Shown here piece after piece: positions 26,216-33,951 of a stretch of DNA of 64,000 nt; positions within the stretch are counted from its first letter, which is position 1; each line of letters opens with the position of its first letter. Both the position numbers and the translations under genes were made by a program. This stretch comes from Pelagadaptatus sp034112445. GTDB taxonomy: Bacteria > Pseudomonadota > Gammaproteobacteria > Pseudomonadales > Cellvibrionaceae. Under the pieces are notes generated by a model, which made no database searches, was not told the DNA's origin, and saw nothing but the letters and a program-made list of their open reading frames with translations. The stretch lies in contig JAWUVI010000009.1 in assembly GCA_034112445.1 (NCBI GenBank), positions 62,001 to 126,000 on the forward strand, read 5' to 3'.

Positions 26216-27502
26216 ATGCCCTCAACGCTTAGTCAACACACCGATTCCTATTACGCAGCAACAGCCAACAACCTAAAAGACTATCCGCAGTTGCAGGGCG
26301 AGCACCGAGCTGATGTTTGTATTATTGGCGCAGGTTATACCGGTTTATCGGCGGCACTGAACTTGGCAGAAAAAGGTTACAGTGTTTGTTTGCTCGAGGC
26401 TGAAAAAGTCGGTTGGGGCGCATCAGGCCGCAACGGTGGTCATGTCGGCACAGGTCAGAGAAAAGACCAAGAAGAGCTAGAGGCGATGGTTGGGCTAGCG
26501 CTAGCTAAAACCTTGTGGCAATACAGTCTTGAAGCCGTTGATGACGTGGAACGCTTGATTAAGAAACATAATATTGAGTGTGATTTGAAGCGCGGAAATA
26601 TTCATCTTGCGGCAAAGCCTAAGCACGAAGAATGGTTGCGTGAGGAAGTCGATGTTTTAAATAATCGCTACGACTACGACAAGGTCAGATTTTTAAATCA
26701 ACATCAAGCGCAAGAACTGGTGGGCAGTGATCGTTACTTTGCCGGTACCATGGATGAAGGCGCGTTGCATTTACATCCTTTAAATTTCGCCTTGGGTTTG
26801 GCTGCTGCAGCTGAAAAGGCGGGAGTGAAAATTTTTGAAAACTCCAGAGTCGAAAGCTACAACTCAGGTGAACCTGTTACGGTAAAAACCGAGCAAGGCC
26901 AAGTGGTCGCTGATTACTTGGTATTAGCGTGCAATGGTTACTTAGGAAAACTAGAGCCCCGCGTTGCGGGCAAAATTATGCCTATCAATAACTTTATCCT
27001 GGCCACAGAGCCTTTGCCGGAAGAGTTGGCTCGCGAACTTATTGCTAATGACGCCAGTGTGGCTGACACCTTATTTGTTATTAATTACTGGAAGTTGTCC
27101 GGCGACAATCGATTGTTGTTTGGTGGTGGTGAAAATTATACCAGCCGCTTTCCTGCGGACATTCCTAACTTTGTGCGCAAATATATGCTTCGAGTTTACC
27201 CACAGCTGGCTGGGACTAAAATCGACTATGGATGGGGCGGAACTTTGGCCGTAACCGTTAATCGTATGCCGCACTTTGGCCGTTTAGAGAATAATATATT
27301 CTATGCTCAGGGCTATTCTGGTCATGGAGTGCCAACAGCGGTTATGGGTGGCAAGTTACTGTCTGAAGTGATTAGTGGCACGGCAGAACGATTCGATATC
27401 ATGGCTAATGTACCCACCACCAGTTTTCCTGGTGGTACCATGCTGCGTTGGCCTGGCTTGGTTGCTGGGATGTTGTTCTATAGCATGATGGATAAGTTTT
27501 AA
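26216..27502 (+). CDS. DAO-family FAD-dependent oxidoreductase (PuuB/gamma-glutamylputrescine oxidase-like)
   Basis: A 428-aa flavoprotein. It opens SYYAATANNL..YPQLQGEHRADVC, followed by the dinucleotide-binding IIGAGYTGLSAALNLAEKGY (about 36-55) and the GWGASGRNGGHVGTGQ motif that marks the PuuB-like branch of the DAO family. The C-terminal GYSGHGVPTAVMGGKLL completes the FAD site. PuuB-type enzymes oxidise gamma-glutamylputrescine, while close relatives act on other secondary amines or glycine derivatives. No other putrescine genes are nearby, so the substrate is open. The aminotransferase and GFA genes nearby suggest nitrogen or one-carbon metabolism. Confidence 0.85.
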   Translation: MPSTLSQHTDSYYAATANNLKDYPQLQGEHRADVCIIGAGYTGLSAALNLAEKGYSVCLLEAEKVGWGASGRNGGHVGTGQRKDQEELEAMVGLALAKTLWQYSLEAVDDVERLIKKHNIECDLKRGNIHLAAKPKHEEWLREEVDVLNNRYDYDKVRFLNQHQAQELVGSDRYFAGTMDEGALHLHPLNFALGLAAAAEKAGVKIFENSRVESYNSGEPVTVKTEQGQVVADYLVLACNGYLGKLEPRVAGKIMPINNFILATEPLPEELARELIANDASVADTLFVINYWKLSGDNRLLFGGGENYTSRFPADIPNFVRKYMLRVYPQLAGTKIDYGWGGTLAVTVNRMPHFGRLENNIFYAQGYSGHGVPTAVMGGKLLSEVISGTAERFDIMANVPTTSFPGGTMLRWPGLVAGMLFYSMMDKF

Positions 27503-27533
27503 ATATCAGCAACTCTATCTCTGGATCTTGATT

Positions 27534-28079
27534 TTAGCTGTCGCCATTAAGGATGGCTTGAATCTGCTCATCTGTAAGGCGTTCTATGCCTTTAGAGTAA
27601 TTGTGGCCATTGGCTTGATAAAATTTTGCGTTCAATAGATTGGCGTCACCATTATCTTTAGTGGTGATCAATTTAGCGGGCACTCCGGCAATAATAGAGT
27701 TTTCTGGAAACTCCATTCCTTCTCTAACAATGGTGTGGCCTGCAACAATAGAATTAGCACCGATTTTTGCGCCATCCATAATGGTTGCATTGATGCCGAT
27801 AAGGCATCGATCACCAATTTCACAACCATGCAATGTGGTGTGATGAGTAATAGAGCAGTCTTCACCAATAATCGTGGAAGTAAATGTGCCTACATGCAGC
27901 ATGACAAAGTCTTGAATGTTGGTGCGCGCGCCTATGCGTATTTCATGGGTCTCGGCGCGCATAACGACGTTGGGCCAAACCGAAGCGTCTTCACCAATAT
28001 GAACCTTACCGTAAATAAGAGCGGTGTCGTGGATGAATGCGGGTTTGTCTAAAATAACGTCTGGTCCGATATGGGGCAT
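27534..28079 (-). CDS. Gamma-class carbonic anhydrase family protein (YrdA/PaaY/CaiE type)
   Basis: A 181-aa left-handed beta-helix protein of hexapeptide repeats (about 10-140) with a C-terminal helix. The three histidines expected to bind the metal are in MLHVG and THHTTLHG. The tail IAGVPAKLI follows the YrdA pattern. The start at 28079 is chosen over an ATG nine codons upstream because AAGGA lies about 10 bases before it and the family starts near MPHIGPDVILD. Possible activities are CO2 hydration or an acyl-thioesterase-like role as in PaaY; sequence cannot decide. It is transcribed opposite to its neighbours. Confidence 0.9.
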   Translation of the reverse strand: MPHIGPDVILDKPAFIHDTALIYGKVHIGEDASVWPNVVMRAETHEIRIGARTNIQDFVMLHVGTFTSTIIGEDCSITHHTTLHGCEIGDRCLIGINATIMDGAKIGANSIVAGHTIVREGMEFPENSIIAGVPAKLITTKDNGDANLLNAKFYQANGHNYSKGIERLTDEQIQAILNGDS

Positions 28080-28230
28080 AAAAGTGTCCTTAAAATTTTG
28101 TTGCACAGACTAATTTTAAATGACGTGGATTGGCAAGAACATAAACCAATAAAAGTATGGGTAAAAACTGTTGCTTTATTATTGGGCAGAGTAGAATTGC
28201 CCCTGATTTTTTGGTCCCAGGAGTTTGTTC

Positions 28231-28689
28231 ATGAAATACCCTATTACTGGTCGATGCCAATGCGGCAGTGTGGTTTGTACCCTTAAAAGCCCTCCCGTTA
28301 TCACCTACGCCTGTTATTGTTCGGCGTGCCAAAAACGCAGTGGCACACCTTTTTCCATGGGTATGTTTATGCCGGCTGATCAAATAGACGTGCAGGGTGA
28401 GGTTGAAGGTTGGACGCGAACCTCGGATCAAGGCAATCAAAATACTCGCTTTGCTTGTTCTGAATGTGGCAATGTTATTTATGGTGTCAGTGACCATAAA
28501 CCGGATGTTTATAAATTTCAGCCGGGCTTGTTGGATGATACTTCAGAGGTTGAGCCCGATATCCATATTTGGGTTGAGCAAGCCCAAAAATGGGTTTTGT
28601 TTCCCGAAGGGGCGCCTCAATTTAAAGGTCAGCCGGATCCAGCTGATTCACTTAAGGCTGGGCTTGAGTATCAAAAATCACGCCGTTAA
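28231..28689 (+). CDS. GFA (CENP-V/GFA) domain zinc protein
   Basis: A 152-aa protein with the zinc-binding pattern of glutathione-dependent formaldehyde-activating-like proteins: GRCQCGSV near the N-terminus, CYCSACQKRSG (about 28-38) and CSECGN (about 75-80). The conserved PGLLDD and WVEQAQKW follow. The ATG at 28231 has CAGGAG six bases upstream and is preferred to a TTG two codons earlier. Most members have no proven activity, and the name reflects one member thought to speed glutathione-formaldehyde adduct formation. purU nearby would fit formaldehyde/formate handling, but this is conjecture. Confidence 0.88.
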   Translation: MKYPITGRCQCGSVVCTLKSPPVITYACYCSACQKRSGTPFSMGMFMPADQIDVQGEVEGWTRTSDQGNQNTRFACSECGNVIYGVSDHKPDVYKFQPGLLDDTSEVEPDIHIWVEQAQKWVLFPEGAPQFKGQPDPADSLKAGLEYQKSRR

Positions 28690-28728
28690 ACGCAATTAAT
28701 TATTATTAAACAGTTATCAGGAGTAGTT

Positions 28729-29859
28729 ATGTCAGGCTTGTTACCCAATGTCGATCCAGAAGGTTTGTTGGAATACTCGGTGGTTTTTACTGACCGTTCG
28801 TTGAACCATATGTCACAAAAATTCCAACAGGTTATGCGTGATATTTCGAGCACGCTTAAAGGGGTGTATAACGCTGAATCTGTCGTGGTGGTTCCCGGTG
28901 GCGGGACTTATGGTATGGAGGCCGTTGCACGTCAATTTGCCAACGACAAAAAATGCCTGATTATCCGCAATGGCTGGTTTAGTTTTCGTTGGACCCAAAT
29001 TTTAGAAATGGGCTCAATTGCTTCTGAATCTATTGTGATGCAAGCCAAGCAAACTTCAGGCGATTCACAAGCGCCTTTTGCTCCCGCAGCGATTGACGAT
29101 GTGGTTGCAGCGATCAAAGCCGAAAAACCCGCGATGGTTTTTGCGCCTCACGTTGAGACGGCTTCGGGCATGATGTTGCCTGACGATTACATTAAAGCCG
29201 TGGCTGACGCGGTCCATTCGGTAGGTGGTCTATTCGTGCTGGATTGTATTGCTTCGGGTACCGTCTGGGTTGATATGAAGGCTTGCGGTGTGGATATTTT
29301 GATCAGTGCTCCGCAAAAAGGTTGGAGTGCTTCACCTTGCAGTGCTTTGGTTATGTTAAGCGCGAACGCTCGCGCTGTTATTGAAGATACAACCAGTTCG
29401 AGCTTTGCTTGTGATCTTAAAAAGTGGCTGCAGATTATGGCGGCTTATGAAAACGGTGGTCATGCTTATCATGCGACACTACCAACCGATGCACTGGCTA
29501 ATTTTTGTAAAACCATGCAAGAAACCGAGCAATATGGTTTTGCTAAAGTCCGTGAAGAACAGCTAGAACTGGGGCGTCGAGTTCGCGCTATGTTACAAGC
29601 GCGTGGTATTAAAAGTGTTGCGGCTGAAGGGTTTGAGGCTCCTGGTGTGGTCGTTAATTACACTCGCGATGCTGATGTTCAAACCGGCAAGAAGTTTGTT
29701 AACTTGGGTTTGCAGATAGCCGCTGGTGTCCCACTACAATGTGATGAGCCTGAAGATTTTCAAACTTTCCGGTTAGGTTTGTTTGGTCTGGACAAGCTGC
29801 ATAATATCGATCGCACGGTGGCTACTTTAGAAAAGGCACTGGACGCTGCGGGTTTGTAA
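28729..29859 (+). CDS. Class V aminotransferase (alanine-glyoxylate/serine-pyruvate type)
   Basis: A 376-aa PLP enzyme of fold type I. PGGGTYGMEAVARQ (phosphate contacts, about 61-75), the HVETASGM segment and the cofactor-holding VLDCIASG aspartate precede the Schiff-base lysine K197 in SAPQKGWSASP. The overall pattern matches alanine:glyoxylate or serine:pyruvate aminotransferase-like proteins. Substrate is not determined. It starts at ATG 28729 with CAGGAG upstream, 39 bp after the GFA gene, so the two may share a transcript that ends at the terminator at 29882-29919. Confidence 0.88.
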   Translation: MSGLLPNVDPEGLLEYSVVFTDRSLNHMSQKFQQVMRDISSTLKGVYNAESVVVVPGGGTYGMEAVARQFANDKKCLIIRNGWFSFRWTQILEMGSIASESIVMQAKQTSGDSQAPFAPAAIDDVVAAIKAEKPAMVFAPHVETASGMMLPDDYIKAVADAVHSVGGLFVLDCIASGTVWVDMKACGVDILISAPQKGWSASPCSALVMLSANARAVIEDTTSSSFACDLKKWLQIMAAYENGGHAYHATLPTDALANFCKTMQETEQYGFAKVREEQLELGRRVRAMLQARGIKSVAAEGFEAPGVVVNYTRDADVQTGKKFVNLGLQIAAGVPLQCDEPEDFQTFRLGLFGLDKLHNIDRTVATLEKALDAAGL

Positions 29860-29881
29860 CTTATCTCAAAACGTCTCAATG

Positions 29882-29919
29882 AATGGCTTGTTTACTTAGG
29901 TAGGCAAGCCATTTTTTTC
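29882..29919 (+). terminator. Intrinsic terminator after the aminotransferase gene
   Basis: AATGGCTTG pairs with CAAGCCATT around a 14-nt loop and is followed by a run of seven T. It separates the aminotransferase gene from the Ton cluster. Confidence 0.88.
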
Positions 29920-29972
29920 TTGTGAATGTCTATACTTACCGTTCATTATTTTATTGGTGTGTTAGCTTGGTT

Positions 29973-30779
29973 ATGAAAAAATTGTCAATATTTCTTGTTA
30001 GAGTAAGTTGTTTGGTTTTGCTCACGGTGGCCACTACGTTGCATTCCTCTAGGCTACAGGCCGCCACGGTTAATGACAGTTTAAAGGTCATGAATGAAAC
30101 CAATAGCTCATCGGTTACCTCTCAGAAAAAAGTGGATAAATTAGCGTTGGAAACTCAACGGATGTTGGAAAAATATCAAAGCATTGTTCGCAATACACAA
30201 TACCAAGATGCCTACAACGCCCAGTTACAACAACTCAAACAAGACCAAGAATTACAAATAGACTCGTTAAAAGAGCAATTGAACGAAATTAATGTGACCC
30301 AGATGCGCATCATGCCACTGATTTTAAGTATGGCTGACGCGTTGGAAAAATTTATTGTTTTAGATTTACCTTTCCTTCAAGAGCAGCGGATCAGTGGTAT
30401 CGTTCAGCTAAAACAGCACCTGCGTAATCCGGGTATGACGGTTCCTGATAAATACCGGTTGGTGTTAGAAGCCTATCAAATTGAAAGCGATTATGGCCGC
30501 ACTATCGAATCTTACAGAGACAAATTATTGCAGGGTCAAGCACAGATCTCGGTTGAATATTTACGGATTGGGCGCATAGCCTTGTACTATCAAAGCTTAG
30601 ATGGCAAGCGCAGTGGCCTATGGGATGCCAGCATGGGTGTTTGGCAAGACCTTCCGGTTGAGATGAATGGTCAGATTAAGCAAGCCATAAAAGTGGCTAA
30701 AAATATCGTGGCACCGCAGTTATTAAACCTCCCGGTTGCGGGCTTTGTAGCACCTAGGAGTACTGATCATGCGAACTAA
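29973..30779 (+). CDS. DUF3450 family periplasmic protein of the TonB/TtpC cluster
   Basis: A 268-aa exported protein. A signal peptide (about 1-32, MKKLSIFLVRVSCLVLL..LQA) is followed by a long charged coiled-coil (about 45-115: TQRMLEKYQSIVRNTQ, QLQQLKQDQELQIDSLKEQL) and a C-terminal domain containing RIGRIALYYQSLDG. This is the DUF3450 layout, found at the head of TonB2/TtpC-type clusters in marine gammaproteobacteria. Start 29973 is chosen because it opens the signal peptide; an ATG at 29922 would add 17 unrelated residues. Its last 11 bases overlap the next gene. Likely helps couple the inner-membrane motor to TonB, but this is unproven. Confidence 0.85.
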   Translation: MKKLSIFLVRVSCLVLLTVATTLHSSRLQAATVNDSLKVMNETNSSSVTSQKKVDKLALETQRMLEKYQSIVRNTQYQDAYNAQLQQLKQDQELQIDSLKEQLNEINVTQMRIMPLILSMADALEKFIVLDLPFLQEQRISGIVQLKQHLRNPGMTVPDKYRLVLEAYQIESDYGRTIESYRDKLLQGQAQISVEYLRIGRIALYYQSLDGKRSGLWDASMGVWQDLPVEMNGQIKQAIKVAKNIVAPQLLNLPVAGFVAPRSTDHAN

Positions 30780-32229
30780 AATCATGGCCAGTTGGTTGTT
30801 GAGTGTGTTCTGTTTGGGTGCTGGATTCTTGTCAGTATCGGCACAAGCACAAGCACCAAGCGCCCAATTACAATCTCCAGCACCATCGATTTTTTCTCAA
30901 GTAGAAATTACCGATTTAGATGAATTGCTAGACGCAGTACGCAAGCAACAGGAGCTTGAGAAAGATATCGAGCGTCAACGCGAGAGGCAGTTTTTACTCA
31001 ATAAAAATAAGCAGAAGGCTTTACTTGATACCGCCGAGCGCAATTTCAAAATAGCGCAAAAACACAATAATCCGTTGCAAAAAATCACCGAGTTAAATGC
31101 TCAGGAAATAGCCAAGTTAAAACAAAAACTGACTCAACGCACTCAAGAAATGGGAGACGTTTACAGTATCTTCAATGAGTTTTCAGGAGACTTTGCCGAG
31201 GTGTTCAATAGCTCTATGACCGCTATTGAATTCCCAGAACGCCAGCAACAAGTCAGTGACTTGCTCGGTAACGATAAGCTGGCGAGTATTGCTGATATGC
31301 AAGCCATGTGGTTGCTTCTTCAAGCCGATATGACGGCGGCAGCAAAAATTCAAGCACTCGATGTACCGGTGGTCAATATTGATGGTGCCAGTCAGCTGAC
31401 TCGTGTCATTCGCGCTGGAACATTCACCGCGTTCTCGGAAGGGCAGTTCCTACGTTATATCGCTGAAGTCGGTGAGTTGTTAGCGTTGGAGCGCCAACCT
31501 GCATCACGCTATGAGGCTTCTATCGAAAATTTTGCAACCGCTGCCAGCATGAATCCTCCAGCTTTGACACAGTTAACCATTGATCCTACTGGCGGTAGTC
31601 TATTGGGAATGTTGTCTTATGCCCCAAGTACCTGGGAGCGCATAGAACAGGGCGGAATCATTGGGCGAATCATTTTAGGCTTGGGGGTGCTTGGGTTATT
31701 AATCACGCTCTGGCGCGCGACGTATTTATCCTTTGTGTATCTGTCCGTGAAATCACAACAGCGCAATCCAGAGCAAGCCAGTAGTGATAACCCTCTGGGT
31801 CGAGTTATGTTGCGGGCGCAAGCCGGCATCGATCCCACTTCTCTCGCGTCTGGTGAGCAAAGCGATATTGAATCTTTGCAGTTCAAGTTAGAAGAAGCCG
31901 TTTTACTCGAAGTGCCCAACCTTGAACGCGGCCATAATTTTATTAAGTTGTTGGCGGCTATCTCTCCTCTGATGGGATTGTTGGGAACCGTTACCGGCAT
32001 GATTTTAACCTTTCAGGCCATCAGTTTATTTGGCAGCGGTGACCCTAAATTGATGGCCAGTGGTATTTCTCAAGCCCTAGTGACAACAGTGCTGGGATTG
32101 GTTGTAGCGATTCCCTTACTGTTTGGCCATAGTTTGGTTTCGGCTTTGGCGCGCACCATGATTCAGCGTCTAGATGAGCAGACGGCTGGAATTATGGCTG
32201 AACATATAAGCCGTGAGTGCAATGAATAA
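30769..32229 (+). CDS. TtpC-like MotA/TolQ/ExbB proton-channel family protein
   Basis: A 486-aa protein with an N-terminal signal sequence (about 1-27) and a large periplasmic helical region (about 40-290, with the coiled-coil VRKQQELEKDIERQRERQ). The C-terminal MotA/TolQ/ExbB domain has a helix near 295-318, then ISPLMGLLGTVTGMILTFQAI (about 403-425) and LVTTVLGLVVAIPLL. This fused layout matches TtpC, the fourth component required by the Vibrio TonB2 system. It overlaps DUF3450 by 11 bp and ExbB by 1 bp (TAATG), so it is translated in a coupled operon. Confidence 0.88.
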   Translation: MRTKIMASWLLSVFCLGAGFLSVSAQAQAPSAQLQSPAPSIFSQVEITDLDELLDAVRKQQELEKDIERQRERQFLLNKNKQKALLDTAERNFKIAQKHNNPLQKITELNAQEIAKLKQKLTQRTQEMGDVYSIFNEFSGDFAEVFNSSMTAIEFPERQQQVSDLLGNDKLASIADMQAMWLLLQADMTAAAKIQALDVPVVNIDGASQLTRVIRAGTFTAFSEGQFLRYIAEVGELLALERQPASRYEASIENFATAASMNPPALTQLTIDPTGGSLLGMLSYAPSTWERIEQGGIIGRIILGLGVLGLLITLWRATYLSFVYLSVKSQQRNPEQASSDNPLGRVMLRAQAGIDPTSLASGEQSDIESLQFKLEEAVLLEVPNLERGHNFIKLLAAISPLMGLLGTVTGMILTFQAISLFGSGDPKLMASGISQALVTTVLGLVVAIPLLFGHSLVSALARTMIQRLDEQTAGIMAEHISRECNE

Positions 32230-32744
32230 TGATTTCCCTGCAACAAGATTTTCAATGGCTAATAGAACAAGGTGGTAGTGTTCTGTGGGCGATTTTTGCC
32301 ACGTGCTTGTTGCTTTGGTTTTTGATTTTAGAGCGTTACTGGTTTATTCGAGTTGTGTTTCCTAAGCGCCTAAAAAACATGAGAGGTCAGTTTGATCAGC
32401 TTCAACGCTCATCTGGATGGCTTTACGCCAGTGTGCAAAGATCATTATTGTCAGAGCTAAAGATTCAATTGCACGGCCCGCTTAGCTTAATCCAAACCTT
32501 AGTGGTCTTGTGTCCCATGTTGGGTTTGTTGGGTACGGTAACGGGCATGGTCAATGTATTTGAAGTGATTGCCGTGATTGGCACCAGTGATGCGCAAGCG
32601 ATGGCACAAGGTGTCTACAGAGCCACTATTCCAACAATGGCGGGCCTGGTCGTGTCTTTGTCTGGCTTGTACTTTGTCTCTCGGATTAAGCATTTGATTG
32701 ACATTGAATCCAGCAAGTTAGCTGATGTTAACTTGATTAAATAA
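32229..32744 (+). CDS. exbB: ExbB-family proton channel subunit
   Basis: A 171-aa inner-membrane protein with three hydrophobic segments (about 17-35, 88-110 and 135-155). The second contains VLCPMLGLLGTVTGMVNVFEVI and the third ATIPTMAGLVVSLSGL, the MotA/TolQ/ExbB signature carrying the polar residues of the proton path. With ExbD it forms the pentameric motor that energises TonB. It lacks the N-terminal extension of classical E. coli ExbB, as is usual for the second ExbB of TtpC-type systems. The start codon overlaps the previous stop. Confidence 0.92.
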   Translation: MISLQQDFQWLIEQGGSVLWAIFATCLLLWFLILERYWFIRVVFPKRLKNMRGQFDQLQRSSGWLYASVQRSLLSELKIQLHGPLSLIQTLVVLCPMLGLLGTVTGMVNVFEVIAVIGTSDAQAMAQGVYRATIPTMAGLVVSLSGLYFVSRIKHLIDIESSKLADVNLIK

Positions 32745-32758
32745 ATAACGAGAATTTT

Positions 32759-33166
32759 ATGGCGTTAAAGAGGCATACGAATAATACGGATGAAGCTGAG
32801 CTGGATATGACTCCCATGCTCGATATTGTCTTCATCATGCTGATATTTTTTATTGTCACTACCTCGTTTGTTAAGGAATCGGGTATTACGGTTAATACAC
32901 CTAAATCACAAACGGCATCACGCCAAGAGAGTGCCAATATTTTTATTGCCATTACTCGCGAGGGCGAAATTTGGATCGATAAACGTCCTGTGGATGTTCG
33001 CGCCATTAGAAGTGTGGTGGCACGCCTACACGCTGAAAACCCTGCTGGATCGGTTGTTATTCAGTCAGATCGCGATTCGGCTACCCATACTTTGGTGGCG
33101 GTAATGGATCAGGTTAGATTGGCCGGCATTGAAAAAATAGCCATCGCCGCGAGTGAAGACTCTTAG
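32759..33166 (+). CDS. exbD: ExbD-family biopolymer transport protein
   Basis: A 135-aa protein with one N-terminal membrane helix (about 22-42, LDIVFIMLIFFIVTTSFV) preceded by LDMTPMLD, in which the aspartate of LDIVF is the essential protonatable residue of the ExbD/TolR family. The periplasmic domain (about 50-135) has IAITREGEIWIDKRPVD and VVIQSDRDSATHTLV, the usual ExbD folding core. It lies 14 bp after exbB and 2 bp before tonB. Confidence 0.93.
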   Translation: MALKRHTNNTDEAELDMTPMLDIVFIMLIFFIVTTSFVKESGITVNTPKSQTASRQESANIFIAITREGEIWIDKRPVDVRAIRSVVARLHAENPAGSVVIQSDRDSATHTLVAVMDQVRLAGIEKIAIAASEDS

Positions 33167-33168
33167 CT

Positions 33169-33951
33169 ATGAATACCGTTCGTTCTCGGTCATTGCTAGC
33201 CAGTCGATTATTGCTAGTCAGCCGGTCATTGATAGCCAGTCGATTATTGGATTTGTGCCGGATGCTACTGCTACGTCACCTGTTGTTATTGGCTTTGGCG
33301 CTGCTAATAACCTTGGCCATCTTTATTTTTATGCAGCGACTCATTAATACCGATGGAGAAGCCATTGACCAAGTAGAGTTGGCCGGCTTTGTTGAACTGT
33401 ATAAACCACCTCCATCGCAAGAGCCTGAAACAGAAGTTGAGCCTGAACAAGAGGACACCAATATTGAGCCGCAAATGCAATCGGTCACATCCGAAGCAGC
33501 GGACAATCAACCCAAATTTGATGTGGATATCCCCACGCTTGATAGTGGCTCTTTGGCCATGAGTGTTGGTTCGGCCGGAGCTGGTTGGAGTGCTCCGTTA
33601 GCAAATAGCGATGGCCTGCTAGAAATTGGGGAGGACAGTAAGGGGTATGTTGAGATAGTGCCTTATGCTACTCGGCAGCCATCGATTCCGGAGTTAGCGT
33701 GGAAAAATAAAACCAGCGGCTGGGTTCTGGTGGTGTTTAATGTGGCCCGCGATGGTCGGACTAAAAATATTCGTATATTGGATGCTAATCCACGTGGGGT
33801 GTTTGAAGAGTCGGTTGTCAGTGCCGTTGAGAAATGGCGCTATGCGGTGGGTAAGCTCAAAAACTATCAGGGCGATATGGTACTGACGCAACGGCTGGAA
33901 TTGAATTGGCAAGACTACCGTGCACCGACAAGCCGTGGGCAATTAAAATGA
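33169..33951 (+). CDS. tonB: TonB-family energy transducer with repeat-built N-terminus
   Basis: A 260-aa TonB-type protein. A hydrophobic helix (about 33-57) anchors it in the inner membrane, followed by a proline/glutamate-rich periplasmic linker (PPPSQEPETEVEPEQE) and a C-terminal TonB domain (about 165-250) with GWVLVVFNVARDGRTKNIRIL and AVEKWRY. It passes motor energy to outer-membrane receptors. The first ~30 residues before the helix repeat SR(S/L)LLASRLL and are encoded by four 18-bp tandem DNA copies, so the true start might be a later ATG at 33262. The stop overlaps the next gene (ATGA). Confidence 0.87.
   Translation: MNTVRSRSLLASRLLLVSRSLIASRLLDLCRMLLLRHLLLLALALLITLAIFIFMQRLINTDGEAIDQVELAGFVELYKPPPSQEPETEVEPEQEDTNIEPQMQSVTSEAADNQPKFDVDIPTLDSGSLAMSVGSAGAGWSAPLANSDGLLEIGEDSKGYVEIVPYATRQPSIPELAWKNKTSGWVLVVFNVARDGRTKNIRILDANPRGVFEESVVSAVEKWRYAVGKLKNYQGDMVLTQRLELNWQDYRAPTSRGQLK
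33180..33251. repeat. In-frame tandem repeat, 18-bp unit x4, in the tonB 5' end
   Basis: Four phased 18-bp copies related to AGCCAGTCGATTATTGCT cover codons 5-28 of the tonB reading frame and encode a six-residue Ser-Arg-Leu-rich repeat. The second and fourth copies are almost identical (differing at the last bases), and the first and third diverge more. Confidence 0.85.
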
